Part shown: piece by piece, positions 51,431 through 61,279 of the stretch
How positions within the stretch are numbered: position 1 is the first letter of the stretch
How the letters are laid out: each line of letters starts with the position of its first letter
Source: Nocardioides caeni
GTDB lineage: Bacteria > Actinomycetota > Actinomycetes > Propionibacteriales > Nocardioidaceae
DNA: 64,000 nucleotides
Assembly (NCBI RefSeq): GCF_004912195.1
Contig: NZ_STGW01000003.1
Coordinates: 286,145 to 350,144, forward strand
Reading direction: 5' to 3'
The notes under the pieces: model-generated
What the model saw: only the letters and a program-made list of their open reading frames with translations
Told to the model about the DNA's origin: nothing
Database searches by the model: none
Program-made: the position numbers and the translations under genes

Positions 51431-51582
51431 ATGCTGTGCGCGGGTACGACGGGGTCGCCGCCAGCGCGGGTATGGGGTGTAGTCCACCGGAGGGGACGGG
51501 CACGGCGCAACCCTTGGCGACCCGGACGGGGCGCCGAGCCGTACTCCTCGGTAGATTTTCCGGCCTGGATTTGAGTGCGAGG

Positions 51583-54414
51583 ATGACGAGCGTGACCTCT
51601 GACACCCCAGCAGACAACGGCGCACAGGGCCCCACCCCGGCCACGCGCGGCGGGTCGGTCCCCTCGGTCATCCATGAGGGCCTGCCGACCCAGCTCCCCG
51701 ACATCGATCCCGACGAGACGCAGGACTGGATCGACTCCTTCACTGCGCTGGTCGACGAGCGGGGACGCGAGCGCGCCCGCTACGTGATGCTGCGGCTGCT
51801 CGAGCAGGCCCGCCGCCAGCAGGTCGGGGTCCCTGCGCTGCGCAGCACCGACTACATCAACACGATCCCGCCGGAGCGCGAGCCGTGGTTCCCCGGCGAC
51901 GAGGACCTCGAGCGCCGGATCCGTGCGTTCATCCGGTGGAACGCCGCCGTGATGGTGTCGAGCGCCAACCGCAAGGGACTCGAGGTCGGCGGTCACATCG
52001 CGACCTACCAGTCCAGCGCAAGCCTCTACGAGGTGGGCTTCAACCACTTCTTCCGCGGCAAGGAGCATCCGGGCGGCGGCGACCAGATCTTCATCCAGGG
52101 CCATGCCTCCCCCGGCATCTACGCCCGGGCCTTCCTGGAGGGGCGGCTGAGCGAGGAGCAGCTGTTCCGGTTCCGCCAGGAGGTGCAGCACGGCAAGGGC
52201 GCCGGCCTGTCGTCGTACCCCCACCCGCGGCTGATGCCGGACTTCTGGGAGTTCCCGACGGTCTCGATGGGCCTGACCGGCATCAACTCGATCTATCAGG
52301 CCCGGTTCAACCGCTACCTGGCCAACCGTGGCGTCAAGGACACCGCCGACCAGCACGTGTGGGCGTTCCTGGGAGACGGCGAGATGGCCGAGCCGGAGTC
52401 CCTCGGGGCGATCCGGATCGCCGCCCGCGAGGAGCTCGACAACCTCACCTGGGTGATCAACTGCAACCTGCAGCAGCTCGACGGGCCGGTCAACGGCAAC
52501 GGCAAGATCATCCAGGAGCTGGAGTCGAACTTCCGCGGCGCCGGGTGGAACGTCATCAAGGTCGTGTGGGGCCGCGAGTGGGACGCCCTGCTGGCCAAGG
52601 ACGTCGACGGCGTCCTGGTCAACCAGATGAACTCCACGCCCGACGGGGCCTTCCAGACCTTCTCGGTCGAGAGTGGCGCCTACAACCGTGAACACTTCTT
52701 CGGACCGGACCCGCGCCTGCGGGCGATGGTCGAGCACATGACCGACCGGCAGATCGAGAAGCTGCCGCGCGGCGGCCACGACTACCGCAAGGTCTATGCC
52801 GCCTTCGACTCCGCGACCAAGCACGTGGGTCAGCCGACGGTCATCCTCGCCCACACGGTGAAGGGCTGGACGATCGACGCCCTCGAGGGCAAGAACGCCA
52901 CCCACCAGATGAAGAAGCTGACCCAGGACGACCTGAAGAAGTTCCGCGACCGGCTCTACCTGCCGATCAGCGACCGGGACCTCGAGTCGGCCTACGAGGC
53001 GACCGGCACGGCCCCGTTCTTCCACCCCGGCGCGACCTCCCCCGAGATCGAATACATGATGGAGCGCCGCCGTGCCCTCGGCGGCTCCCTCCCCCAGCGG
53101 ATCAACCGGTCGAAGCCGCTGACGCTGCCCGGCGACAAGGTCTATGCGGAGCTCAGGAAGGGCGCCGGCAACCACAAGGTCGCGACCACGATGGCTGCCG
53201 TCCGTCTGCTCAAGGACTGGATGAAGGACGAGGGCATCGGGCAGCGCCTCGTGCCGATCGCGCCGGACGAGTACCGCACCTTCGGCATGGACGCGATGTT
53301 CCCCTCGGCCAAGGTCTATGACCCGCACGGCCAGACGTTCGAGTCCGTCGACCGCAACATGCTGTTGCAATACAAGATGTCCCAGCAGGGCCAGATGCTC
53401 CACGAGGGCATCTCGGAGGCCGGCGCCGTGGCGTCGGCGATCGCGGCGGGGTCGTCGTACTCCACGCACGGTGAGCCGATGATCCCGTTCTACATCTTCT
53501 ACTCGATGTTCGGGTTCCAGCGCACCGGTGACTCGATCTGGGCGATGGCCGACCAGCTGGCCCGTGGCTTCCTGATCGGCGCCACCGCCGGGCGCACCAC
53601 GCTGACCGGCGAGGGACTGCAGCACGCCGACGGCCACTCACCGTTGATCGCCGCCACCAACCCCGCGGTCGTGCACTACGACCCCGCCTTCGCCTACGAG
53701 GTCGGCCACATCATGCGCGCCGGCCTGGAGCGGATGTACGGCGCGAGCGACGAGCACCCGCAGGGCGAGGACGTCATCTTCTACCTGACCGTCTACAACG
53801 AGCCGGTCGCCCAGCCCGCCGAGCCCGAGGGACTCGACGTCAGCAGCCTGCTCAAGGGGATGTATCGGGTGGCCGCCGCCGAGGGCGACGGCCCGACCGT
53901 CCGGCTGATGGCCTCCGGTGTCGGCTTCCCCTGGATCGAGGAGGCCAAGCGGATCCTCGCCGAGGACTGGGGCGTGCGCGCCGAGACGTGGTCGGTCACC
54001 TCGTGGAACGAGCTGGCCCGTGACGGCGTCGCCACGGACAAGTGGAACCTGCTCCACCCCACCGAGACGCACCGCGCGGCGCACGTCACCCAGGTGCTCG
54101 GCGAGGGCCCGACCAGCAACGCGCCGGTCGTGGCCGTCTCTGACTACATGACGGCCGTGCCGCTGCAGATCGCCCCGTGGGTCCCGGCGGACTACCGGGT
54201 GCTCGGCGCCGACGGCTTCGGGTTCGCCGACACCCGTCCGGCCGCCCGCCGGTTCTTCCAGGTCGACGCCCCGTCGGTGGTGGTGCAGGCCCTGGCCGCC
54301 CTCGCCGACGCCGGCGAGATCGACCCGGCACGGGTCCAGGAGGCGCTGGAGCACTACCGGATCGACGACCCGACCGCTGCGGCGGGCATCCAGCAGGAGG
54401 GCGGCGACGCCTGA
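51583..54414 (+). CDS. aceE: Pyruvate dehydrogenase E1 component, homodimeric type
   Basis: AceE (943 aa) decarboxylates pyruvate with thiamine diphosphate and acetylates the E2 lipoyl domain. Motifs: [20 protein letters not shown], ThDP site [19 protein letters not shown] through [36 protein letters not shown] and [10 protein letters not shown]. Full length. The start is ATG 51583; GTG 51592, with GAGGA about 7 nt upstream, is possible. Monocistronic; a palindromic repeat follows. It supplies acetyl-CoA to the fab genes encoded just downstream. Confidence 0.96.
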   Translation: MTSVTSDTPADNGAQGPTPATRGGSVPSVIHEGLPTQLPDIDPDETQDWIDSFTALVDERGRERARYVMLRLLEQARRQQVGVPALRSTDYINTIPPEREPWFPGDEDLERRIRAFIRWNAAVMVSSANRKGLEVGGHIATYQSSASLYEVGFNHFFRGKEHPGGGDQIFIQGHASPGIYARAFLEGRLSEEQLFRFRQEVQHGKGAGLSSYPHPRLMPDFWEFPTVSMGLTGINSIYQARFNRYLANRGVKDTADQHVWAFLGDGEMAEPESLGAIRIAAREELDNLTWVINCNLQQLDGPVNGNGKIIQELESNFRGAGWNVIKVVWGREWDALLAKDVDGVLVNQMNSTPDGAFQTFSVESGAYNREHFFGPDPRLRAMVEHMTDRQIEKLPRGGHDYRKVYAAFDSATKHVGQPTVILAHTVKGWTIDALEGKNATHQMKKLTQDDLKKFRDRLYLPISDRDLESAYEATGTAPFFHPGATSPEIEYMMERRRALGGSLPQRINRSKPLTLPGDKVYAELRKGAGNHKVATTMAAVRLLKDWMKDEGIGQRLVPIAPDEYRTFGMDAMFPSAKVYDPHGQTFESVDRNMLLQYKMSQQGQMLHEGISEAGAVASAIAAGSSYSTHGEPMIPFYIFYSMFGFQRTGDSIWAMADQLARGFLIGATAGRTTLTGEGLQHADGHSPLIAATNPAVVHYDPAFAYEVGHIMRAGLERMYGASDEHPQGEDVIFYLTVYNEPVAQPAEPEGLDVSSLLKGMYRVAAAEGDGPTVRLMASGVGFPWIEEAKRILAEDWGVRAETWSVTSWNELARDGVATDKWNLLHPTETHRAAHVTQVLGEGPTSNAPVVAVSDYMTAVPLQIAPWVPADYRVLGADGFGFADTRPAARRFFQVDAPSVVVQALAALADAGEIDPARVQEALEHYRIDDPTAAAGIQQEGGDA

Positions 54415-54426
54415 ACAGCCGGGCCC

Positions 54427-54472
54427 GGTGGTTGAGGTGCGAGGCCGCCCGCGGCCGAGCCTCGAAACCTCC
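54427..54472. repeat. Family A palindromic repeat between convergent aceE and hydrolase genes
   Basis: GGTGGTTGAGGTGCGAGGCC, GCCCGC centre, GGCCGAGCCTCGAAACCTCC. It is the most complete intergenic copy. Located between two convergent stops, it could fold in either transcript. Confidence 0.85.
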
Positions 54473-54478
54473 GGCGCC

Positions 54479-55498
54479 TCAGGCCGTGGTGGGCGTCGCG
54501 GGCTCCATCTCCTCGGCCTCGGCCTGCATGACCGCCGCCAGCGGCGAGGACGCCGGGGCTCCCCCGGCCTTCAGCATGCGCCGGAACCGAGCCCGGTTGT
54601 AGGTCGCCGGCTCGGTCTCGGTGATGAAGGAGTCGAGGATCTTCACGAAGCGCTCCGGGTGGTCCTTGTGCGGGAAGTGGCCGGCCTCCGGCAGCACCTC
54701 GACCCGCACGTCGGGCGCCAGCGCCGCCGCGTTGCTCGCATGCCGCACCGGGATCACCATGTCGTCGCGCCCCCACACCACGGCCATCGGCATGGCCTCG
54801 GTCAGGTAGGCACGGTCAGCCATCGTGATGATCTGGCCCCGCCAGTCGATCACTGCCCGGACCAGGTGGCGGATGGCGAAACGGGTGCGACGGTCGGACC
54901 ACGAGTCGACGATCTCGGCGATCTCGGCGAGGTCGCGGGTGTACTTGCGCAGCAGCCGCTGGTCGCCGTACTCCGCCGCGGTGCGCAGGGCGAGGGTCTC
55001 GACGTGACGCACGCCCGGCAGGGTGAGCAGGCCCATCGCCCGGAACCAGCCCGGGACCTGGACCAGCTTGATGAACGAGGACACCTCGGGGCCGAGACCG
55101 CCGGTGGCGACCAGCATCACACGCTGGGTCCGCTCCGGGAACTGGTAGGCGAACTGCATCGCCACGCCACCGCCGAAGCTGTGACCCACGACGGACACCT
55201 TGTCGATGCCGAGGACCGTCAGCAGGTCCCGCATGCCGTTGGCGTAGCCGCCGAGCGTGTAGTCGGCCCGCGGCTTGTCGGACAGCCCGTGGCCCAGCAG
55301 ATCCGGCGCGATGACGGTGTACTTCTTCGCCAGCGCGTCGATCACCGGCGACCACGTGGTGTGGTCGCAGGCCAACCCGTGCAACAGCAGGAGCGCCGGC
55401 CCGGAGCCCTGCTTGACGAAGGCTCGCCGCTTCCCGTGGAGGACGACGTACTGCACCTCGTGCTGACCTCGGTCCGTCCGGTCGCGTCTGTCAGTCAT
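54479..55498 (-). CDS. Alpha/beta fold hydrolase
   Basis: A 339-residue hydrolase: ALLLLHGLACDHTTWSPVID, APDLLGHGLSDKP, nucleophile in VSVVGHSFGGGVAMQFAY (GHSFG), WGRDDMVIP and EVLPEAGHFPHKDHP with the catalytic Asp and His. The C-terminal 40 residues are an extra Ala/Glu-rich tail. Substrate unknown. Divergent to fasR across 155 bp without other features. Confidence 0.9.
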   Translation of the reverse strand: MTDRRDRTDRGQHEVQYVVLHGKRRAFVKQGSGPALLLLHGLACDHTTWSPVIDALAKKYTVIAPDLLGHGLSDKPRADYTLGGYANGMRDLLTVLGIDKVSVVGHSFGGGVAMQFAYQFPERTQRVMLVATGGLGPEVSSFIKLVQVPGWFRAMGLLTLPGVRHVETLALRTAAEYGDQRLLRKYTRDLAEIAEIVDSWSDRRTRFAIRHLVRAVIDWRGQIITMADRAYLTEAMPMAVVWGRDDMVIPVRHASNAAALAPDVRVEVLPEAGHFPHKDHPERFVKILDSFITETEPATYNRARFRRMLKAGGAPASSPLAAVMQAEAEEMEPATPTTA

Positions 55499-55653
55499 GC
55501 CGCCCCCCTCGTTGGCACTCCACGGTCACCACGGTCACAGAGCCTGCTAGCAGATGCTCACTCCAGCAAGCAGGCGATGGCCGATTCAACCATGCCGTTC
55601 CTCGCGACGGCACCCGTCCGCCGGATCCCGGCTGGTGCTTCTACGCTGGTGCC

Positions 55654-56853
55654 ATGTCCCCGATCGAGCCCAGCGGGCGGGCCACGGCCGCGACCCAGCT
55701 CCGCGCGGCCACGGGATCGCTGAGCACGGCCGCCATCGCCCGCATCGAGGCCGAGCGGCCCTGGTTCCGCGACCTCGGCGCGGAGCACCGCTCGTGGGTC
55801 GGCATGATCGTGCAGTCGGGCGTCCAGGGCTTCGTCGACTGGTTCGGTGGCGGTGGCGCCGACCCCGGCGGCGAGGAGGTCGCGATCCAGGTCTTCGGCG
55901 CCGCACCGCGCTCGCTGGCAGGCGTGATCGACCTGCACCAGACGGTCGACCTGATCCGGCTCACGATCGACGAGGTCGAGGCCAACATCGACCGACTTCT
56001 CGAGCCGGAGGCCGCCGAGGAGGTCCACCGCGGGGTGGTCCGCTACGGACGCGAGGTCGCCTTCGCCACGGCCGAGGTCTACGCCCGCGCGGCCGAGCAG
56101 CGGGGCCGGTGGGACGCGCGACTCGAGGCGCTCGTCGTCGACGCGGTCCTGCGGGCCGAGACCGACGAGACGGTCCTGTCCCGGGCCAGCGCAGTGGGCT
56201 GGATCGGCCGCGGCGACGTCGCGGTCGTGGTCGGCGCGGCCCCCGAGGAGGCCGCCGGCTCGCCCAGCAGCGTCGTGGACGCCGTACGACGGGCGACCCG
56301 GGGGCACGACCTCGACACCCTCTGCGCCGTGCAGGGGCATCTGCTGGTGGTCATCCTCGGCGGCGTCCAGTCGCCGGAGAAGGACGCCGGTGTGGTCGCC
56401 GGCCTCTTCGGCGAGGGCACCGTCGTCGTCGGTCCGGTCGCCGCCGACCTGCGCAGCGCCCACCTGTCGGCCCGCATCGCCCTGGACTCCCTGCGTGCCG
56501 CGGTCGGCTGGCCCCAAGCGCCTCGCCCCGTGCTCGCGCACGACCTGCTCCCCGAGCGGATCGTCGCCGGCGACGAAGCCGCGCGCACGGAGGCCGTCGA
56601 GCAGATCTATCGACCGCTCGAGGGCTCCCGCGGCGAGCTGGTCGAGACCCTGGTGGCCTACTTCGCCAGCGGCTCCGGCATCGAGGCCACCGCCCGCGCC
56701 CTGTTCGTGCACGCCAACACAGTGCGCTACCGGCTCGGCCAGATCGGCGACCTGACCGGGCTGACGCCCTCGGCGCCCCGCGACGCCCTCGTCCTGCAGC
56801 TCGCCCTCGTCCTCGGCCGCCAGGCTTCCTTGAGTCCGAACGCCTCCTTGTAG
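55654..56853 (+). CDS. fasR: PucR-type transcriptional regulator of fatty-acid synthesis (FasR)
   Basis: A 399-residue protein with a GGDEF-like/RsbR-type N-terminal region and the C-terminal PucR helix-turn-helix: ELVETLVAYFASGSGIEATA then RALFVHANTVRYRLGQIGDL. It lies directly upstream of fabD-fabH-acpP-fabF, as FasR does in Streptomyces, where it activates the fab operon and malonyl-CoA use. Assignment rests on both domain and position. Its stop codon lies in an 11-bp-stem hairpin. Confidence 0.9.
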   Translation: MSPIEPSGRATAATQLRAATGSLSTAAIARIEAERPWFRDLGAEHRSWVGMIVQSGVQGFVDWFGGGGADPGGEEVAIQVFGAAPRSLAGVIDLHQTVDLIRLTIDEVEANIDRLLEPEAAEEVHRGVVRYGREVAFATAEVYARAAEQRGRWDARLEALVVDAVLRAETDETVLSRASAVGWIGRGDVAVVVGAAPEEAAGSPSSVVDAVRRATRGHDLDTLCAVQGHLLVVILGGVQSPEKDAGVVAGLFGEGTVVVGPVAADLRSAHLSARIALDSLRAAVGWPQAPRPVLAHDLLPERIVAGDEAARTEAVEQIYRPLEGSRGELVETLVAYFASGSGIEATARALFVHANTVRYRLGQIGDLTGLTPSAPRDALVLQLALVLGRQASLSPNASL

Positions 56854-56871
56854 GACTCCCACAAGGAGGCG
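56841..56871 (+). other. Hairpin spanning the fasR stop codon
   Basis: CGCCTCCTTGT (56841-56851) pairs perfectly with ACAAGGAGGCG (56861-56871) around a 9-nt loop. The TAG stop is at 56851-56853. There is no U-tract, and the downstream arm contains an AAGGAGG that would be hidden when paired. It may limit read-through into fabD or act as an RNA stability element. Confidence 0.6.
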
Positions 56872-56931
56872 CGCCGAGATTCGTGCACGGCGCGAGCGCC
56901 AGCGCCTCGGTCCGGACGGCACCCTTGAGGT

Positions 56932-57876
56932 GTGCTCGTGATCGTCGCCCCCGGACAAGGTGCCCAGACGCCCGGATTCCTCGCGCCCTGGCTCGAGGAG
57001 CCGTCGTTCGCGGCTCGCATCGGATGGCTCTCGGCCGTCGTCGGGCTCGACCTGGCCCACCTGGGCACAGCCGCCGACGACGACACCATCCGCGACACCA
57101 GCATCGCCCAGCCACTGCTGGTCGGCTCCGCCCTGGCCGCGAGCGAGCAGCTCGGCGGCAAACCTGCCGCCGTCGCCGGTCACAGCGTCGGCGAGCTCGC
57201 CGCCGCCGTCATGGCCGGCGCGCTGACGGCCGAGCAGGCCATGGTCCTCGTGCGTGAGCGCGGCAAGGCGATGGCGGACGCGGCCGCCGTGACCCCGACT
57301 GGCATGACCGCCGTCCTCGGTGGCGACCGCGACGAGGTGCTCGCCGCCATCGCCGCCGCCGGCCTGACCGCAGCCAACGACAACGGGCCCGGTCAGATCG
57401 TCGCCGCGGGCACGATGGAGCAGCTGGCGGAGTTCGCCGACAGCGCGCCGAAGGGCGCACGTCCCCGACCGCTGTCGGTGGCCGGCGCATTCCACTCCCC
57501 CCACATGGCGCCCGCTGTCGACCATGTGACCGGACTGGCAGCCGCGATCACCGTGCAGGAGGCGACGACCGACTTCATCACCAACTCGGACGGCACGGTG
57601 CTCCACGACGGTCGTGAGGTCCTCGACCGCATCGTCGGCCAGATCGCCCGCCCCGTCCGCTGGGACCGGTGCCTGGAGACGATGGCAGCAGCCGGCATCA
57701 CCGGGTTCCTGGAGCTGCCGCCGGCCGGCACCCTGGCCGGCATCGCGAAGCGCTGGTTCCGCAACCAGGGCATGGACGTCGAGATCCTCTCGCTCAACAC
57801 CCCCGACCAGCTCGACGACGCTCGCGCGTTCTGCGAGCGTCACGCCGCCTCGTCCCAGGTGGCGGCGACCGCATGA
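56932..57876 (+). CDS. fabD: Malonyl-CoA:ACP S-malonyltransferase
   Basis: FabD (314 aa) loads malonate onto ACP. It starts MLVIVAPGQGAQTPGF, as other actinobacterial FabDs do. Nucleophile Ser85 lies in VAGHSVGELAAA, with Arg in LVRERGKAM and catalytic His188 in VAGAFHSPHM. GTG 56932 matches the family start; GTG 56938 has a better-spaced GAGG and cannot be excluded. ATGA overlap with fabH. Activated probably by FasR. Confidence 0.96.
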   Translation: MLVIVAPGQGAQTPGFLAPWLEEPSFAARIGWLSAVVGLDLAHLGTAADDDTIRDTSIAQPLLVGSALAASEQLGGKPAAVAGHSVGELAAAVMAGALTAEQAMVLVRERGKAMADAAAVTPTGMTAVLGGDRDEVLAAIAAAGLTAANDNGPGQIVAAGTMEQLAEFADSAPKGARPRPLSVAGAFHSPHMAPAVDHVTGLAAAITVQEATTDFITNSDGTVLHDGREVLDRIVGQIARPVRWDRCLETMAAAGITGFLELPPAGTLAGIAKRWFRNQGMDVEILSLNTPDQLDDARAFCERHAASSQVAATA

Positions 57877-58871
57877 CGACACTCACCGTCGGCACCGGAT
57901 CGGCCAACGCCGCCCTCCTGGGCGTCGGGGCCTACCGTCCGTCCGCCCTCGTCCCCAACGACGACCTCGTCGAGGCCATCGACTCCAGCGACGAGTGGAT
58001 CCAGCAACGCTCGGGCATCCGCACCCGGCGCTTCGCCGGGCCCGAGGAGACCGTCGTGTCGATGTCGGTGGCCGCGGCCCGAGAGGCCCTGGAGCACGCC
58101 GGCATCGCGGCCACGCAGGTCGACGCGGTCGTGGTCGCCACTGTCAGCCACCTGGTGCAGACGCCGTCGGCGGCCACCGCGATCGCCCACGCCCTGGGCG
58201 CCGATCACCCGGCGGCCTTCGACATCTCCGCCGCCTGCGCCGGCTTCTGCCACGGCATCGCCCTGGCCAACGACATGGTTCGTGGAGGCAGTGCCCGCCA
58301 CGTCCTGGTCATCGGGGTGGAGAAGCTCTCCGACATCACCGACCCGACCGACCGCGGCACCGCATTCATCTTCGCCGACGGGGCCGGAGCCGTCGTGGTC
58401 GGCCAGTCGGGCCATCCTGGCATCGGGCCCGTGGTCTGGGGCTCGGACGGCGAGCACTACGACCACATCCGCACGCCGGATCTCCGTGACCTCGTGGCGG
58501 CGGGTGATCTCCGGCTGCCCTGCCTCAGCATGAAGGGCAGCGAGGTCTTCCGCTGGGCGTCGTACGCCATGGCGAAGGTCGCCCAGCAAGCGGTGGACCG
58601 GGCAGGCATCACCGTCGATGACCTCGACTGCTTCATCCCCCACCAGGCCAACAACCGGATCACCGACGCGATGGCCCGCGCCATCCGGCTGCCCGCCAGC
58701 GTCCGGATCGCCCGCGACATCGTCGACGCCGGCAACACGTCGGCCGCGTCCGTCCCGCTGGCGTTGCACCGCATGATCGAGGACGGCGATGCCCGCAGCG
58801 GTGACATCGCGCTCCTCATCGCCTTCGGCGCCGGGCTGTCCTACGCCGCCCAGGTCGTCACCGTGCCCTGA
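57873..58871 (+). CDS. fabH: Beta-ketoacyl-ACP synthase III
   Basis: FabH (332 aa) starts fatty-acid synthesis by condensing an acyl-CoA primer with malonyl-ACP. The Cys-His-Asn triad is in DISAACAGFCHGI (Cys near 120), CFIPHQANNRI (His near 257) and AGNTSAAS (Asn near 288). RSGIRTRRF at about 45-53 belongs to the CoA-binding region. Streptomyces-like FabH favours branched primers, giving iso/anteiso acids; that is family knowledge only. Confidence 0.96.
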   Translation: MTTLTVGTGSANAALLGVGAYRPSALVPNDDLVEAIDSSDEWIQQRSGIRTRRFAGPEETVVSMSVAAAREALEHAGIAATQVDAVVVATVSHLVQTPSAATAIAHALGADHPAAFDISAACAGFCHGIALANDMVRGGSARHVLVIGVEKLSDITDPTDRGTAFIFADGAGAVVVGQSGHPGIGPVVWGSDGEHYDHIRTPDLRDLVAAGDLRLPCLSMKGSEVFRWASYAMAKVAQQAVDRAGITVDDLDCFIPHQANNRITDAMARAIRLPASVRIARDIVDAGNTSAASVPLALHRMIEDGDARSGDIALLIAFGAGLSYAAQVVTVP

Positions 58872-58934
58872 CCCCCACCGATTTCCACCCCCGACGCCGC
58901 ACCCGCGGCACCGACACCCACGATGGAGAAGAAG

Positions 58935-59177
58935 ATGAGCACCGAAGAGATCCGCGCCGCCCTTGCCGAGATCGTCAACGAGGTCGCCGGCATCCCCGCC
59001 GAGAACGTCCAGCTCGACAAGTCGTTCGCGGACGACCTCGACGTCGACTCGCTGTCCATGGTCGAGGTCGTCGTCGAGGCCGAGGAGAAGTTCGGCGTCA
59101 CCATTCCCGACGACGAGGTCAAGAACCTCAAGACCGTCGGCGACGCCGTCGCCTACATCGAGCGCAACGCTTCCTGA
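58935..59177 (+). CDS. acpP: Acyl carrier protein
   Basis: ACP of 80 residues. Ser39 in DDLDVDSLSMVEVVV carries 4'-phosphopantetheine. Acidic helix II (EVVVEAEEKFGVTIPDDEV) is the partner-docking face. ATG 58935 is chosen: GGAGAAGAAG lies just upstream, while the ATG at 58923 has no ribosome-binding site and would add MEKK. It lies between fabH and fabF as in other Actinobacteria. Confidence 0.96.
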   Translation: MSTEEIRAALAEIVNEVAGIPAENVQLDKSFADDLDVDSLSMVEVVVEAEEKFGVTIPDDEVKNLKTVGDAVAYIERNAS

Positions 59178-59186
59178 AACCGGACG

Positions 59187-60449
59187 GTGACCGCAGCCAT
59201 GTCGCGCATTCGCGTCGTCGTCACCGGGTTGGGCACCACCAACCCGCTCGGTGGCGACGTCGCCAGCACCTGGGACGGCCTCCTGGCCGGTCGCTCGGGC
59301 ATCCGCCAGCTCGGTGAGATCACCGAGGGCTTGCCCGTGACCATCGGCGGCCCGGCTGCCGTCGACCCCACGGAGGTCCTCGAGCGGGTCGTGGCCCGTC
59401 GTCTGGATCGCTCCTCGCAGCTGGCGCTCGTCGCCGCGCTCGAGGCGTGGGCGGACTCGGGTCTGGCGGCCGTCAAGGAGGCGGGCGACCTCGACGGCGA
59501 GCGCCTCGGCGTCGCCTTCGCGTCCGGCATCGGGGGCGTGCACACGCTGCTGTCCAACCACGAGGTGCTGCTCGAGAAGGGCCCGCGCCGGGTCTCCCCC
59601 ATCGCGGTCCCGATGCTGATGGCCAACGCCCCCGCGGCGACCATCAGCCTCAAGCTCGGCGCGCGCGGGCCCGTCAACACCCCGGTCTCCGCCTGTGCGT
59701 CCGGCAACGAGGCCATTGCCCTCGCGGCCGACCAGATCCGGCTGGGCCGGGTCGACGTGGCCGTCGCCGGCGGCACGGAGGCGGCCATCCACCCGCTGCC
59801 GATCGCCGCCTTCGCCAACATGATGGCGCTGTCGAAGAACCCAGGTGATCCGACGACGGTCTCGCGTCCCTTCGACACCGGCCGCGACGGCTTCGTGCTG
59901 GGTGAGGGCGCGGGCGCCCTGGTCCTGGAGTCGCTGGAGCACGCGCAGGCGCGTGGCGCACGCATCTATGCCGAGGTCCTCGGCGCCGGCATCACCGCCG
60001 ACGCCCACGACATCGCCCAACCCGACCCCGAGGGTCGCGGTGGGGCGCGGGCGATCCGGGCCGCCGTCCGCGACGCCGACGTCGCGGCAGCCGACATCGC
60101 CCACGTCAACGCCCACGCGACATCGACGCCACAGGGAGACGTCGCCGAGTCGCTGATGCTGCACGCCGTCCTCGGCTCGGCGGCCGACGATCTGGTCGTC
60201 TCCGCGACCAAGTCGATGACCGGTCACCTGCTCGGCGGGGCCGGCGCCCTCGAGGGCGTCGCCACGGTGCTGGCGCTGCACCACCGCACAGCGCCGCCGA
60301 CGATCAACCTGGACGACAAGGACGAGCGAGTCGAGCTCGACGTGGCGACCTCGCCCCGTCAGCTCCCGTCGGGCGACATCGCGGCGCTCAACAACTCCTT
60401 CGGCTTCGGCGGCGCGAACGTCGCCGTCGTCTTCGGGTCTGCGGGCTGA
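59187..60449 (+). CDS. fabF: Beta-ketoacyl-ACP synthase II
   Basis: FabF (420 aa) elongates acyl-ACP. The catalytic triad is Cys near 171 in VSACASGNEAIALA, His near 309 in VNAHATSTPQGD and His near 345 in KSMTGHLLGGAGALE, plus NNSFGFGGANV at the C-terminus. GTG start 9 bp after acpP; a second start at ATG in AAMSRIR is possible. Last gene of the fab operon, followed by a strong hairpin. Confidence 0.96.
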   Translation: MTAAMSRIRVVVTGLGTTNPLGGDVASTWDGLLAGRSGIRQLGEITEGLPVTIGGPAAVDPTEVLERVVARRLDRSSQLALVAALEAWADSGLAAVKEAGDLDGERLGVAFASGIGGVHTLLSNHEVLLEKGPRRVSPIAVPMLMANAPAATISLKLGARGPVNTPVSACASGNEAIALAADQIRLGRVDVAVAGGTEAAIHPLPIAAFANMMALSKNPGDPTTVSRPFDTGRDGFVLGEGAGALVLESLEHAQARGARIYAEVLGAGITADAHDIAQPDPEGRGGARAIRAAVRDADVAAADIAHVNAHATSTPQGDVAESLMLHAVLGSAADDLVVSATKSMTGHLLGGAGALEGVATVLALHHRTAPPTINLDDKDERVELDVATSPRQLPSGDIAALNNSFGFGGANVAVVFGSAG

Positions 60450-60484
60450 GCAGGAGACCTCCCACTCCCTCGGCCCCGCACGAG

Positions 60485-60523
60485 CAGGACGGCCCGCCAC
60501 GCGATGCGTGGCGGGCCGTCCTG
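60485..60523. terminator. Bidirectional hairpin between fabF and the DUF3145 gene
   Basis: An 18-bp perfect stem: left arm CAGGACGGCCCGCCACGC (60485-60502), loop GAT, right arm 60506-60523. GC-rich and without a long U-tract, as is common in this group. It lies between convergent genes and could end both transcripts. Confidence 0.8.
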
Positions 60524-60558
60524 TCGTCAGGTCCTTTCGGCGGCGGGTGACCGCGTGG

Positions 60559-61068
60559 TCACACCACCTGGTGCAACCAGCGGACGGGCGCGCCCTCGCC
60601 GGCGTGGCGGAAGGTCTCGAGCTCGTCGTCCCAAGGCTTGCCGAGGAGCTTGTCGATCTCGTTCTCGAGGGTGACCTCGCCCAGTGCGGCTCGCACCGCC
60701 GCCGCCTTGAGCCGGTCCTCGGGGATCATCAGGTCACCGTGGAGACCCGTGACGGCGTGGAAGACGCCCAGATCGGGGGTGTAGGAGAAGCGGGCGCCCT
60801 CGGAGGTCGCGGTGGGCTCCTCCGTCACCTCGAAGCGCAGGTGGTTCCACCCGCGCAGGGCAGACGCCATCTCGGCGGCAGCGCCGATCCGCCCGGTCCA
60901 GGAGAATTCGCAGCGATAGCTGCCGGACTGGGCAAGTTGTGGCGTCCAGTGAGGATTCACGGGAACGCCGAGGACGCCGCCCACGGCCCACTCGATGTGA
61001 GGGCACAGCGCGGACGGCGCAGAGTGGACGTAGAACACGCCCCTGGTTGCACTCGTGCTTGCGGTCAC
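60559..61068 (-). CDS. DUF3145 family protein
   Basis: A 169-residue protein of the DUF3145 family, conserved next to the fab locus in Actinobacteria: TRGVFYVHSAPSALCPHIEW, RCEFSWTGRIGAAAEMASAL, FEVTEEPTATSEGARFSYTP. HAVTGLHGDLMIPEDRLK and WDDELETFRHAGEG follow. Function unknown. GTG 61068 is favoured over 61071 because GAGGAG is 6 nt upstream. Confidence 0.9.
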   Translation of the reverse strand: MTASTSATRGVFYVHSAPSALCPHIEWAVGGVLGVPVNPHWTPQLAQSGSYRCEFSWTGRIGAAAEMASALRGWNHLRFEVTEEPTATSEGARFSYTPDLGVFHAVTGLHGDLMIPEDRLKAAAVRAALGEVTLENEIDKLLGKPWDDELETFRHAGEGAPVRWLHQVV

Positions 61069-61279
61069 CACGAACTCCTCGACTGACTTGCTACCTCCGG
61101 CGCGAGATACGCCTTCCCCAGCGGTCTCGGATGGAGGTCTGCGGTCGTCTCGGGTGAGCGGTGCTCAGGCAGAGAGTGACGCATGTGCAGTTGTGGATCC
61201 ATTGTGGCCCATGTGACGGGCAGATGCCAGCGCTTCGTGCGTGTTCCGGGTCGCTCAGACCCGAGACCGGGCCAGCGCC

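Noticed and set aside
54427..54472. Classical rho-independent terminator of aceE
   Set aside because: It is a dispersed repeat copy without a U-tract; it may still hinder transcription, but it is not a terminator by sequence.
58923..58934. ACP start at the first ATG
   Set aside because: No ribosome-binding site precedes it, and it contains the GGAGAAGAAG that serves the ATG at 58935.
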